Source: JBMNGH01 sp050949725
GTDB taxonomy: Bacteria > Bacillota > Thermosediminibacteria > Thermosediminibacterales > Tepidanaerobacteraceae
DNA: 64,000 bases
Direction: 5' to 3'
Assembly: GCA_050949725.1 (NCBI GenBank)
Contig: JBMNGH010000001.1
Location: forward strand, 124,001-188,000
A program made the translations under genes and the position numbers. The notes beneath the pieces are model-generated. The model saw only the letters and a list, made by a program, of their open reading frames with translations, was not told the origin of the DNA and did no database searches. The number at the start of each line of letters is the position of its first letter. Positions within the stretch are counted from its first letter, which is position 1. This document shows, piece by piece, positions 1-7,448 of this stretch.

Positions 1-1
1 A

Positions 2-937
2 ATCTCAATGGTGGACATTGTTTTAATGCACCATCTTTTAGCAGCGATAAGGCCGGGTTCAAGGCTTGTGCTTGTGGGAGATAAAGATCAGTTGCCTTCT
101 GTCGGTCCTGGGAGTGTTTTAAGAGAAATAATACAAAGTGCACAAATACCTATTGTCATTCTGGATGAAATATTCAGGCAAGCCAAAGAAAGTTTGATAG
201 TAGTAAATGCGCACAGAATCAACAAGGGCTTTTTTCCATATCTGAATGTAAAGGACAGCGACTTTTACTTTGAGCAGGTGGTACAACCAGAGCAGATATT
301 AGAACATATTTTAGACCTTATTTCAAGAAGGCTTAAATCATATGCAAATTTAGATCCGATAGAAGACATCCAGGTTATTACACCGATGAAGAAGGGCACT
401 TTAGGTGTATTTAATCTCAATCAAAAACTGCAGGGGATACTAAACCCCAAAAGAAAAAAAAGAGAGCGCTCTTATCGTGCTCATATTTTTCGCGAAGGTG
501 ACAAGGTCATGCAATTAAAAAACAATTATGACAAAGAGGTATTTAACGGGGATCTGGGTAAAATTGTTTCCATAGACGAGGATGGAAGTGTTTTTGTATC
601 GTTTGCAAGTGCACAACAGGAGATACAAGTTGCCTATAGTTCTCATGAATTGGACGAGCTCAGCTTGGCATACGCCCTTTCTGTCCATAAGAGTCAGGGT
701 AGTGAATTCCCAGCTGTAATAATGCCTATTACCACACAACATTACATAATGCTTCAAAGGAATCTTTTGTATACTGCAATCACCCGTGCAAAAAAGTATT
801 TGGTGCTTGTAGGGACAAAACAAGCGCTTTGCGCAGCCATCAAAAACAACAAGGCACTAAAAAGGTACGGACGACTTTCAAGCAGGATCATACAGGAGTT
901 TTCTGAAGATAACTACGTGTTAATAGACCGTTGTTAA
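2..937 (+). CDS. recD2: RecD2-type helicase, C-terminal part (cut by window edge)
   Basis: C-terminal portion of an SF1B DNA helicase of the RecD2/TraA group, an ATP-driven 5'-3' helicase in DNA repair. The frame is open to the left edge, so the start lies outside the window; the methionine at 8 is internal, inside an (S)MVD helicase motif. Visible helicase motifs are GDKDQLPSVG near the left end, the SVHKSQGSEFP motif around residue 230 and the YTAITRAKK motif around residue 262 of the visible part. The order and spacing fit the second RecA-like half with its inserted SH3-like domain. No RecB or RecC gene is adjacent, which favours the stand-alone RecD2 form. The Walker A half is not in the window. 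Confidence 0.9.
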   Translation: MSMVDIVLMHHLLAAIRPGSRLVLVGDKDQLPSVGPGSVLREIIQSAQIPIVILDEIFRQAKESLIVVNAHRINKGFFPYLNVKDSDFYFEQVVQPEQILEHILDLISRRLKSYANLDPIEDIQVITPMKKGTLGVFNLNQKLQGILNPKRKKRERSYRAHIFREGDKVMQLKNNYDKEVFNGDLGKIVSIDEDGSVFVSFASAQQEIQVAYSSHELDELSLAYALSVHKSQGSEFPAVIMPITTQHYIMLQRNLLYTAITRAKKYLVLVGTKQALCAAIKNNKALKRYGRLSSRIIQEFSEDNYVLIDRC

Positions 938-1162
938 TGTATTCACATCATACATGATCTAATCTTTGCAGTAATTCCTCATGAGCTAATTAAAAATCTA
1001 AAAGCTTAATTGCCCGGGAAATATTCGACTTTTTATAACAACCTTCTTTTGTATTCATGTGCGCCAATAGGATACAATATTTATATTTTAGACATACGTT
1101 GTAGAAAAAAAGAAAGTAAATTTTCTTGGTGAAAATTATGACGACCATCTAGACGGTCTTTG
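938..1162. other. AT-rich spacer between recD2 and gltX
   Basis: No coding region recognised. A 16-bp near-palindrome (gaccatct/agacggtc, one mismatched pair) lies at 1143-1158, just upstream of the gltX -35 box. It could be an operator, but nothing else supports that. No T-box or riboswitch element was recognised. Confidence 0.4.
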
Positions 1163-1191
1163 TTGTAAAAGACGATTTATAGTGTTATACT
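1163..1191 (+). promoter_or_regulatory. Sigma-A type promoter of gltX
   Basis: TTGTAA at 1163-1168 and TATACT at 1186-1191 with a 17-bp spacer, about 50 bp upstream of the gltX start. Both boxes are close to the vegetative consensus. Confidence 0.65.
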
Positions 1192-1241
1192 ACCTTTGAT
1201 GTCTTTATTTTACATTTAACTGTAGAACGGGGTGTTTTCAA

Positions 1242-2720
1242 ATGTCAGAAAAAGTAAGAGTCAGATTTGCACCGAGCCCCACAGGAAGTCTGCACATAGG
1301 AGGAGCAAGGACAGCTCTTTTCAATTATCTCTTTGCAAGACACAATGACGGGGTATTTGTGCTCAGGATAGAAGATACTGACACAGAGCGTTCAACCGAG
1401 GAATCCGCAAAGCAAATAGTAAGATCTCTAAAATGGCTTGGTTTCGACTGGGATGAAGGGCCTGAAAAGGGAGGAAATTACGGTCCGTATTTTCAGTCAC
1501 AGCGTCTCCAACTCTATAAAGGAGAGGTTGAAAGACTTCTCGATGAGGATAAGGCATATTATTGCTACTGCACGCCGGAGGAACTTGCCCAAAAAAGACA
1601 GGATGCTTTAAAGGCCGGTAAGGCACCCAGGTATGATGGCAGCTGCCGCAACCTAACACCAGAGCAGAGACGAAAGCTTGAAGGTGAAGGCAGGACACCT
1701 ACGATCAGAATAAAAATGCCTCAAGAAGGCCAAACAGTTGTGGAGGATCTGATCAGGGGTAAAGTCGTGTTTGAAAATGAGGTTATTGATGATTTCATAA
1801 TATTCAAGTCAAACGGAATCCCAACATATAATTTCGCTTGTGTCATAGACGACAACGCAATGGGTATTACTCATATTATAAGGGCAGAGGAGCATTTGTC
1901 AAATACTCCAAAACAAGTTCAGGTCTACCGTGCATTAGGCTATGATTTGCCCAAGTTTGCACACGTCCCCATGATACTCGCTCCGGACAGGAGCAAGCTG
2001 AGCAAGCGCCATGGCGCCACTTCTGTTGAAGAGTTTCGCGATCAAGGCTACCTGCCTGAAGCTATTGTAAATTACTTGACACTGCTTGGCTGGTCTACGG
2101 GTGACAATGAGGAAATATTTGGCATGGAAAAAGCCGCAAGTGAATTTACACTCGAAAGGGTAAATAAGACTGCTGCAATCTATGATGTTAAAAAGCTTAC
2201 ATGGATGAATGGCCATTATTTGAGGGAGCTTGACATATACTATATAACAAAACAGGTCATCCCGTTTATGGTACAAAAAGGCATAATCGACGATAATTAT
2301 GCCAAGGAAAAATTCGATTACATCAAGCAAGTTGTCGATATATCCAGGGATAGGGCAAAGACATTGGATGAACTTGCAGATTGCATAGCATTTTTTTTCA
2401 AAGATATCGATGAGTATGAACAAAAAGGTGTGAGAAAGCATTTTAAAAAACAAAACGCATTGGAACTGTTGCTCTCCGGAGCTGAAGTTTTAGATGACCT
2501 GGAGGAATTTACACACGAGAGCACAGAAAAGGCTTTCAGGGACTTGACTGAAAGTAAGGGTCTGAAAGCGGCCGAACTCATACATCCTACGCGCCTGGCT
2601 ATAACAGGGAGGACAATAGGGCCGGGACTTTTTGACATAATCGTGCTTTTGGGAAAGGATAAAACAGTCGATCGCATGAAGAAAGCCGCTAAATGGATTG
2701 AGAATCAAAAAGAAACATAA
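1242..2720 (+). CDS. gltX: Glutamyl-tRNA synthetase
   Basis: Class I aminoacyl-tRNA synthetase charging tRNA-Glu (and possibly tRNA-Gln, if this is a non-discriminating enzyme) in the cytoplasm. The protein has 492 residues, normal for bacterial GltX. The ATP-binding HIGH-type motif reads HIGG at residues 18-21 after the FAPSPTG entry sequence. The second class I signature is KLSKR at residues 252-256, in place of KMSKS. The C-terminal part is the alpha-helical anticodon-binding region. It has its own promoter and a downstream hairpin, so it is probably monocistronic. Confidence 0.97.
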   Translation: MSEKVRVRFAPSPTGSLHIGGARTALFNYLFARHNDGVFVLRIEDTDTERSTEESAKQIVRSLKWLGFDWDEGPEKGGNYGPYFQSQRLQLYKGEVERLLDEDKAYYCYCTPEELAQKRQDALKAGKAPRYDGSCRNLTPEQRRKLEGEGRTPTIRIKMPQEGQTVVEDLIRGKVVFENEVIDDFIIFKSNGIPTYNFACVIDDNAMGITHIIRAEEHLSNTPKQVQVYRALGYDLPKFAHVPMILAPDRSKLSKRHGATSVEEFRDQGYLPEAIVNYLTLLGWSTGDNEEIFGMEKAASEFTLERVNKTAAIYDVKKLTWMNGHYLRELDIYYITKQVIPFMVQKGIIDDNYAKEKFDYIKQVVDISRDRAKTLDELADCIAFFFKDIDEYEQKGVRKHFKKQNALELLLSGAEVLDDLEEFTHESTEKAFRDLTESKGLKAAELIHPTRLAITGRTIGPGLFDIIVLLGKDKTVDRMKKAAKWIENQKET

Positions 2721-2796
2721 ACAAACCCGAGTCGACGAAAGCCAGATATGATTTAGATATTAAGTATAGTATTTTGAATCTGATATTTTTTTCTTA

Positions 2797-2853
2797 AGAA
2801 AGGGGCTTTTGCAAAGCGAACACGATATTTCGTTTTGCAGCAGCCCTTTCTTG
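2797..2853 (+). terminator. Terminator hairpin after gltX
   Basis: Long inverted repeat: AAGAAAGGG...GCAAAGCGAA on the left pairs with TTCGTTTTGC...CCCTTTCTT on the right, followed by an AT-rich run. It lies about 75 bp after the gltX stop. Confidence 0.65.
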
Positions 2854-2967
2854 TATTTATTATTATAAAACTATTATTAGAAAACGCTGGCTACACGGAA
2901 TCTATACAAGTTACGACCGGGAAGATTTATTCAAAGTTTAACGTCTTAAACCCCACTGCTACAGTCT

Positions 2968-3126
2968 TCAAAAGTCCTTGTTTTCATATATTCTCATTGA
3001 TAATAATTGAGAAATCGATAAAACAATTAATGAGCTTAAAATAATGATGATCCAAAACATCCAGCTCGGCGTTGTCTTAGTCAATATTATAAATCGTTTT
3101 ACCCCTTCGAAGTCCTGGTTTTTCAT
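2968..3126 (-). pseudogene. Possible remnant of a membrane protein N-terminus
   Basis: A 52-codon reading frame downstream of the SOD gene on the same strand. It starts at an ATG at 3126 with only a weak ribosome site. It encodes a basic lead-in (VKRFIIL), a PSW turn and one hydrophobic segment (FWIIIILSSLIVLSISQ) before stopping. This layout resembles the first transmembrane helix of an ABC exporter half-transporter, so it may be a decayed fragment. It could equally be a small membrane peptide or chance. Confidence 0.25.
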
Positions 3127-3151
3127 AAAATGTTCCAAAATATGAGCTATA

Positions 3152-3787
3152 TTACAATCCACGAATAACCCCGCAGGCAAGGCGTTTACCTGCATTGCCG
3201 GCGGGTTGTGTCCTGTAATCATCAGGATTTTCATGAATAATTATTGATTTGTTTATAACTTGATCGGGTGTAAATTTATCATCAAAAAAACACATTTTGG
3301 CAACACCTCTGTTCGAGAACAATACCGGAAAATCGCCGGCATGGTTTCCATGAGGCTGATTTGTGGGATTCCAGTGGCCGCCGGCTGCTTGGAATGGATC
3401 TTTGGGATTCCCTATCTCACAAACACCGAATTCATGAATATGAAAACCATGCGGGCCAACCGGGTCTTTATTTTTTGTGCCTTGTTGGTATGGAGGAAGT
3501 CCTTCAACATCTACACAAACCCATGAACCACCTGGCACCCGATAGAATCTAACAATGCCTTTTATTTGAGGCCTTAATGGCCCACCTTTTATATCGGCTA
3601 CAGCTGCCGGTTTACCTATTGGTATACATACAATCTGACCAGTTCTTAGGGTGTTGGGATTTATCTGTGGATTTGCCGCGCAAATATCAGCCGTTTTTGT
3701 ATTGTACAGTTTAGCCAATTTATGAAAAGTATCCCCATGGTCTATTTTATGGTGAAAAACTTCTGGTCTGCTGCTTGTAAACGGCAT
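3152..3787 (-). CDS. LysM domain plus Cu/Zn superoxide dismutase-like protein
   Basis: A 211-residue fusion. Residues about 12-56 are a LysM peptidoglycan/coat-binding module (HKIDHGDTFHKLAKLYNT ... IPIGKP). Residues about 74-208 are a SodC-type domain. Metal ligands of the family are visible: HIH at 116-118, H138, H146, H149, D152 and H185, plus the conserved cysteines C123 and C205 that would form the disulfide. The family converts superoxide to hydrogen peroxide and oxygen. There is no signal peptide, so it may be loaded onto the spore or wall from inside the mother cell through LysM (inference). Its ribosome site is a gaggggag-type sequence just upstream. The low-complexity AT region 3788-3960 separates it from the next gene. 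Activity is not certain, since some bacterial SodC-like proteins lack copper binding. Confidence 0.88.
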   Translation of the reverse strand: MPFTSSRPEVFHHKIDHGDTFHKLAKLYNTKTADICAANPQINPNTLRTGQIVCIPIGKPAAVADIKGGPLRPQIKGIVRFYRVPGGSWVCVDVEGLPPYQQGTKNKDPVGPHGFHIHEFGVCEIGNPKDPFQAAGGHWNPTNQPHGNHAGDFPVLFSNRGVAKMCFFDDKFTPDQVINKSIIIHENPDDYRTQPAGNAGKRLACGVIRGL

Positions 3788-3965
3788 ATTTTCTCCCCTC
3801 CCTGGAATAAATTTTATTTGCTTATTTAGAATACAACTGAACTGTTATAGTTTTTTTTGCTCACAATATATCTGTCATTATATTTTATTTGAATTATGCA
3901 TCAGCTGTTACACTACGTTTTTTATCGTTTTAAATAGCACCAGGAAAACTCCTAAGTTTTTTTCA

Positions 3966-3994
3966 TAAAAAAACAGGCCTAGATTATAGCCTGT
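3966..3994 (-). terminator. Terminator of the crotonase gene
   Basis: Read on the minus strand: ACAGGC, 10-nt loop, GCCTGT (3973-3994), followed by seven T. It lies downstream of the crotonase stop at 4108. The spacer between 3788 and 4107 holds nothing else recognised. Confidence 0.7.
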
Positions 3995-4107
3995 ATTAAT
4001 GTCCAGTTTTACATTTAAAGTTGCAGATTCGGAGCCACTGTTTGATATGTTCTAAACATATAAACAAGACATACATAAAATATATAAGCCAGCTTTGGTT
4101 TTAAATA

Positions 4108-4890
4108 TTACTTGTTTTCAAAACACGGCTTGCGTTTTTCTAAAAAGGCTGTCATTCCTTCTTTTTGATCTTTTGTCGTAAAGCAAATGCCAAAAGCATT
4201 TACTTCATAAGCTATACCTGTTTCTATATCCGTCTCAATTCCACGGTTTATCGCACTTTTCGCGAGGTTAACTGCCACTTGTGCATTAGATGCTATTTTA
4301 TTTGCCAGCTCTACAGCTTTATCCATAAGTTCCTCACTTTTGTATACATGGTTTACGAGGCCCAAGTTTTTGGCCTCTTCGGCATCAATTATATTGCCTG
4401 TGAATATTAGTTCTTTGGCCTTTGCTGGTCCAATCAATCGAGATAATCTTTGAGTTCCGGAGAAGCCAGGAGTTATTCCCAGAGTTACTTCAGGCTGTCC
4501 GAATTTGGCATTCTGACTTGCAAGGCGTATATCACAACTCATGGCCAGTTCACATCCACCACCTAATGCAAAGCCGTTTACAGCTGCTATGACAGGTTTG
4601 TTCAGGAGCTCTATTCGGCGGAATATATTACTACCTAAACGGCTGAATTCAGTAGCCTCTACAAAGTTTTTATCCCGCATTTCAGCTATGTCTGCCCCTG
4701 CTACAAAAGACTTTTTGCCACTTCCTGTTAAGATGATAACCTTTATCTTATCATCTAATTCCATATCGTTAAGTACACCTTGCAGTTCCATAAGAGTTTC
4801 AGTGTTTAAAGAATTAAGGGCTTTTGGCCGGTTGATTACTATTATCCCAATAGGTTCTTTTTTTTCTACTAGAAGGTAATTATAAGTCAT
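4108..4890 (-). CDS. crt: Enoyl-CoA hydratase / crotonase
   Basis: A 260-residue crotonase-fold enzyme that adds water to a trans-2-enoyl-CoA, most likely short-chain (crotonyl-CoA to 3-hydroxybutyryl-CoA). The oxyanion-hole regions (VAGADIAEM near 63-71 and VNGFALGGGCELA near 104-116) are intact. The two catalytic glutamates are present as E114 and E134 (GQPEV). Its length matches clostridial Crt. It stands alone here, without the usual thl-hbd-bcd-etf neighbours, so the pathway (butyrate formation or acyl-CoA breakdown) cannot be fixed from context. The start is supported by an AAGGAGG site 9 nt upstream. The gene symbol is by family resemblance. Confidence 0.88.
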   Translation of the reverse strand: MTYNYLLVEKKEPIGIIVINRPKALNSLNTETLMELQGVLNDMELDDKIKVIILTGSGKKSFVAGADIAEMRDKNFVEATEFSRLGSNIFRRIELLNKPVIAAVNGFALGGGCELAMSCDIRLASQNAKFGQPEVTLGITPGFSGTQRLSRLIGPAKAKELIFTGNIIDAEEAKNLGLVNHVYKSEELMDKAVELANKIASNAQVAVNLAKSAINRGIETDIETGIAYEVNAFGICFTTKDQKEGMTAFLEKRKPCFENK

Positions 4891-5258
4891 AAATTTCAGC
4901 CTCCTTGCACCATTTAGTTAGTTTCAAACTCACTTAAAAACCAATTTCACACTTTTGACAACACATAGGAATCCTGATATCTTTTAGGCCGAACAATTCT
5001 CGCTAATTTATCAATATCATCCATATTCAATTATAAAGAGAATGCTATTTCTCACTATACTCGTCCATATATTCAACATTTTTAAAACAAATCCTGCATT
5101 TGTAATCTGTTTTTTATTAAATTCAATTGGTCAGTTTAGTCCATGCCAGGGTTTACAATCTTGAGTTAGGATAGTTGTAAATTTAAATTAGGTCAAAAAG
5201 CTGGAAAATAGCCGCAAACGTAGGAAAAAAGACCTCACCATTCTCACAACGCGATTTC
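4891..5258. other. Spacer between crt and ssrA
   Basis: AT-rich, with divergent upstream regions of crt (minus) and ssrA (plus). No gene recognised; the short frames here are not supported by ribosome sites or family resemblance. Confidence 0.4.
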
Positions 5259-5287
5259 TTGATAAAAACCGCTTTATGTTATATAAT
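5259..5287 (+). promoter_or_regulatory. Promoter of ssrA
   Basis: TTGATA (5259-5264), a 17-bp spacer and a perfect TATAAT (5282-5287), about 20 bp before the mature tmRNA 5' end. Confidence 0.75.
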
Positions 5288-5307
5288 AATCTTGACAAAA
5301 AAATATT

Positions 5308-5663
5308 GGGGGCGTTTGGTTTCGACGGGGGTAGCAGGGATAAAAGCTGCAGGTCGAGCTTTCCGACTCGTAAATCCGGATACAAATTATAAACGCCAAA
5401 AACGATTACGCTTACGCAGCTTAATTAAGCCTGCGCATCCTCCCCGACTTTGCCCGAGAGTTGGGATAAGGGTGTCATAAAATCGGGATTTTCCTCTAGC
5501 GATGCTTTGGCGCTATAGGAGAAAACAAACAAAGCTTGCCTCGTTTTAATCCTGCCCTCAGGAGTTAAACCAGGCGAGATTAAAAATGAGGGATAAACCT
5601 GTAGAAGCTTTTATTGATGGACCTTCGGACAGGGGTTCGATTCCCCTCGCCTCCACCAGCATA
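5308..5663 (+). ncRNA. ssrA: tmRNA
   Basis: Transfer-messenger RNA, which rescues stalled ribosomes and tags the nascent chain. The 5' end GGGGGCGTTTGGTTTCGACGG is the family hallmark. The 3' end GTTCGATTCCCCTCGCCTCCACCA gives the T-arm, acceptor strand and encoded CCA. The first seven bases GGGGGCG pair with CGCCTCC with one G-U pair. The tag frame starts at GCC 5395 and runs to TAA 5422-5424, encoding AKNDYAYAA, which ends in the usual protease-recognised AA. The length of 356 nt is normal. Confidence 0.97.
5395..5424 (+). other. tmRNA proteolysis-tag reading frame
   Basis: Resume codon GCC at 5395 and tag AKNDYAYAA, then TAA. The first alanine of the final tag comes from charged tmRNA itself. 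The exact resume codon is inferred from the frame and the AYAA ending. Confidence 0.8.
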
Positions 5664-5671
5664 GGTCACAA

Positions 5672-5695
5672 TCGTACTATGTCGATTGTGTTCTA
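5672..5695 (+). terminator. Hairpin after ssrA
   Basis: CACAATCG, 8-nt loop, CGATTGTG, followed by a T-containing but interrupted tail. It is placed 9 bp after the tmRNA CCA end. Confidence 0.6.
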
Positions 5696-5776
5696 ATATA
5701 CTATTACTTTTATTAACGTAAGTCTGGATTATGTTCTTCCGGGCTTTTTTTAATCAGCATCTTTGGGAAGATAGCG

Positions 5777-6034
5777 GTGGACCAAGCAGATAGTGAACCA
5801 ATTCCGCCCATGGTTATTCCTGATAAAAATCCTTTTGCTGTGCTGATTGATGAGACGCATTTTGCGGATTTTCTGGAGGTTTTGAAAGCTAAGGATAGTC
5901 TAACTCGCGTTTACTTGGTGACTGATTCTGATGAAGCCTTCAGGGAAATGGCCAGGCAAATAAATGCTCCACATGTGATTCAATTGTATAGGGATTATAT
6001 TGAAAGCTTCATAATTAACAAAGGGGGCAAATAA
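5777..6034 (+). pseudogene. C-terminal remnant of a DNA methyltransferase (Mod-like)
   Basis: An 85-residue frame beginning at a GTG, matching only the extreme C-terminus of adenine-specific methyltransferases of the type III Mod kind. It has the NPFAVLIDE segment, the TRVYLVTDSDEAFREM segment and the QLYRDYIESFIIN ending. The catalytic DPPY and SAM-binding motifs are absent, so it cannot methylate DNA. It is followed 2 bp later by the N-terminal remnant of a helicase-type restriction subunit, the expected mod-res order. The pair looks like what remains of a restriction-modification operon after internal deletions. The family call rests on remembered C-terminal motifs. Confidence 0.6.
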
Positions 6035-6035
6035 T

Positions 6036-6245
6036 ATGAAAGTAGGCTTATTCGATTTTCAAAAGGACGCACTATACGATTTACATGATAGATTAAAAAG
6101 AATGAGGGTTCATGCCGCAGTTGAAAATCCGCAAATAGTTTCCTTTTCATCTCCTACGGGGTCAGGGAAAACAATAGTTATGACCGCTAAATATTTTTTT
6201 ATATTTAGCGCCATAAAGGGGGGGATCTGGGTCTTTTCTTTATAG
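6036..6245 (+). pseudogene. N-terminal remnant of a helicase-type restriction subunit (Res-like)
   Basis: A 69-residue frame with an intact beginning (FDFQKDALYDLHDRL, the Q-motif-like entry of DEAD/DEAH restriction helicases) and a Walker A motif SSPTGSGKT at about residues 39-47. It then ends at a stop shortly after a run of seven G. The DEAD box, the remaining helicase motifs and the nuclease domain are missing; the full protein would be around 900 residues. It starts 2 bp after the Mod-like remnant, with its ribosome site (AAGGGGGC) inside that remnant's end. Confidence 0.6.
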
Positions 6246-6278
6246 GGTTTTTATTTTGCGGTTGTTATAAATATTAAG

Positions 6279-6305
6279 GCGGAACTGCCTTGTTAACAGC
6301 TCCGC
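6279..6305. terminator. Hairpin between the restriction remnant and the ymaF-like gene
   Basis: GCGGAaCTG pairs with CAGcTCCGC, with AT-rich sequence on both sides. It lies at the convergent ends of the two genes and could serve either strand. Confidence 0.5.
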
Positions 6306-6318
6306 GGATGTTTTATTT

Positions 6319-6672
6319 TTATTCCCCAGTTGGATCCTCGATTAAAAAAGCCACTCTGAAGCGATGCCTGTGCCCATCATCTACAGTAGTGAAAGCTTTT
6401 GTGTAATGAGTGTGTCTGTCACCCACTGCTATAGCGCCAGATGAGTTTCCTTGAAATTGATGATAGTGTCTTTCGTAGAAGTCAGTGCGAAATATTACTC
6501 GGTGGATGTGATCTCCATTACCAATTGGTATAGCTTCACCTGACACTGTAGCAAATCGGTGGTCATGTGGATCCCCTGGCTCGGCTATTTGAACGCTTCC
6601 TATTACTTCATGAACATGTCTTTGTATAGGTTTATAAGAAGTTTTTTCGAACTTCTTTTCATTATCTGTCAT
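6319..6672 (-). CDS. YmaF-family histidine-rich protein
   Basis: A 117-residue protein with regularly spaced histidine motifs: HVHEV (19-23), DPHDHRF, GDHIHRV, HYHQF, DRHTHYT and DGHRHRF. This pattern, with the RFATVSGEAIP segment, is typical of the YmaF family of Firmicutes, whose function is not established. The histidine spacing suggests metal binding (inference). There is no signal peptide. A strong AAGGAAGGAG site precedes the ATG. Confidence 0.75.
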   Translation of the reverse strand: MTDNEKKFEKTSYKPIQRHVHEVIGSVQIAEPGDPHDHRFATVSGEAIPIGNGDHIHRVIFRTDFYERHYHQFQGNSSGAIAVGDRHTHYTKAFTTVDDGHRHRFRVAFLIEDPTGE

Positions 6673-6889
6673 TTTTATATTACTCCTTCCTTATAAGAGC
6701 ATTTTTATTAATATACTATGCTGTTTACAATCAGATGTATATATACTGAACCCAGGTAAGACATATACATGCTGGAAAACATTTGATACAATATCAATAG
6801 TAAAACAACTGCCTGTCAGCTGATTCCCAAGAATTCAGAAAAACTTGAGTGTAGCAGGTACAAAAAGGTGATCAAAAATGGGAGGTAAT

Positions 6890-7448
6890 ATGGGAAAAAG
6901 GCAAAACAAGATGAGAAATTCATTTCAATCGTTTTGTGGGAAAGAAGAACTGCTTGCCAAAGTGATTGAGTATTTTCCTTATCCTATTCAGGTTTACGAT
7001 CTGGACGGAACATCGGTTCTGGTGAATAAGGCCATGCTGGATGAATTTCATGTTATCAGTCCTGACATGGTTGTCGGGAAATACAATGTATTCAAAGATC
7101 CTGCAGTTATCGCAACTGGTCAGATCCCCGTATTAAAACGGGCATTTCAGGGTGAAACCGTCTTTTTCCCGGATGTCAAAGTGCCTTTGGAAGAAATTGC
7201 GGAGCGCTACGGCATACAGGATTTAGATATTGAAGCCGCATATCAGGATATTACGGTCTTTCCTCTTTTTGACGACGATAATCGTGTTATATATGTAGCG
7301 GCATTTTTTATTAACAGGAGGGTTTACCGTGGTAAGGACGAAATCACCAAAGCCAAGGAATACATAGAAAGCCACTGGCTGGAGCCTTTCGACTTGAGCG
7401 AAACGGCAAAAGCGGCGTGTCTAAGCAAAGCACAATTCACAAGAAGCC
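6890..7448 (+). pseudogene. Truncated AraC-type regulator with PAS-like sensor domain
   Basis: The reading frame starts at an ATG with GGGAGG upstream. It encodes a PAS-like sensory region (YFPYPIQVYDLDGTSVLVN, about residues 25-150) and then the first helix-turn-helix of an AraC domain (SHWLEPFDLSETAKAACLSKAQFTR). At about 7446 the AraC similarity stops abruptly, and the sequence changes to DNA that encodes a surface protein in a different frame. The nominal frame continues out of register to 7525. The second helix-turn-helix is lost, so DNA binding is unlikely. Confidence 0.7.

Noticed and set aside
938..1241. T-box or other riboswitch before gltX
   Set aside because: No T-box sequence, specifier loop or antiterminator could be found; a plain promoter explains the region.
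2835..3044. 69-codon ORF after gltX
   Set aside because: It begins inside the terminator hairpin, has no ribosome site and has unbiased composition.
5188..5480. Small ORFs across the ssrA promoter and tmRNA
   Set aside because: They overlap the structural RNA, lack ribosome sites and show no family resemblance.
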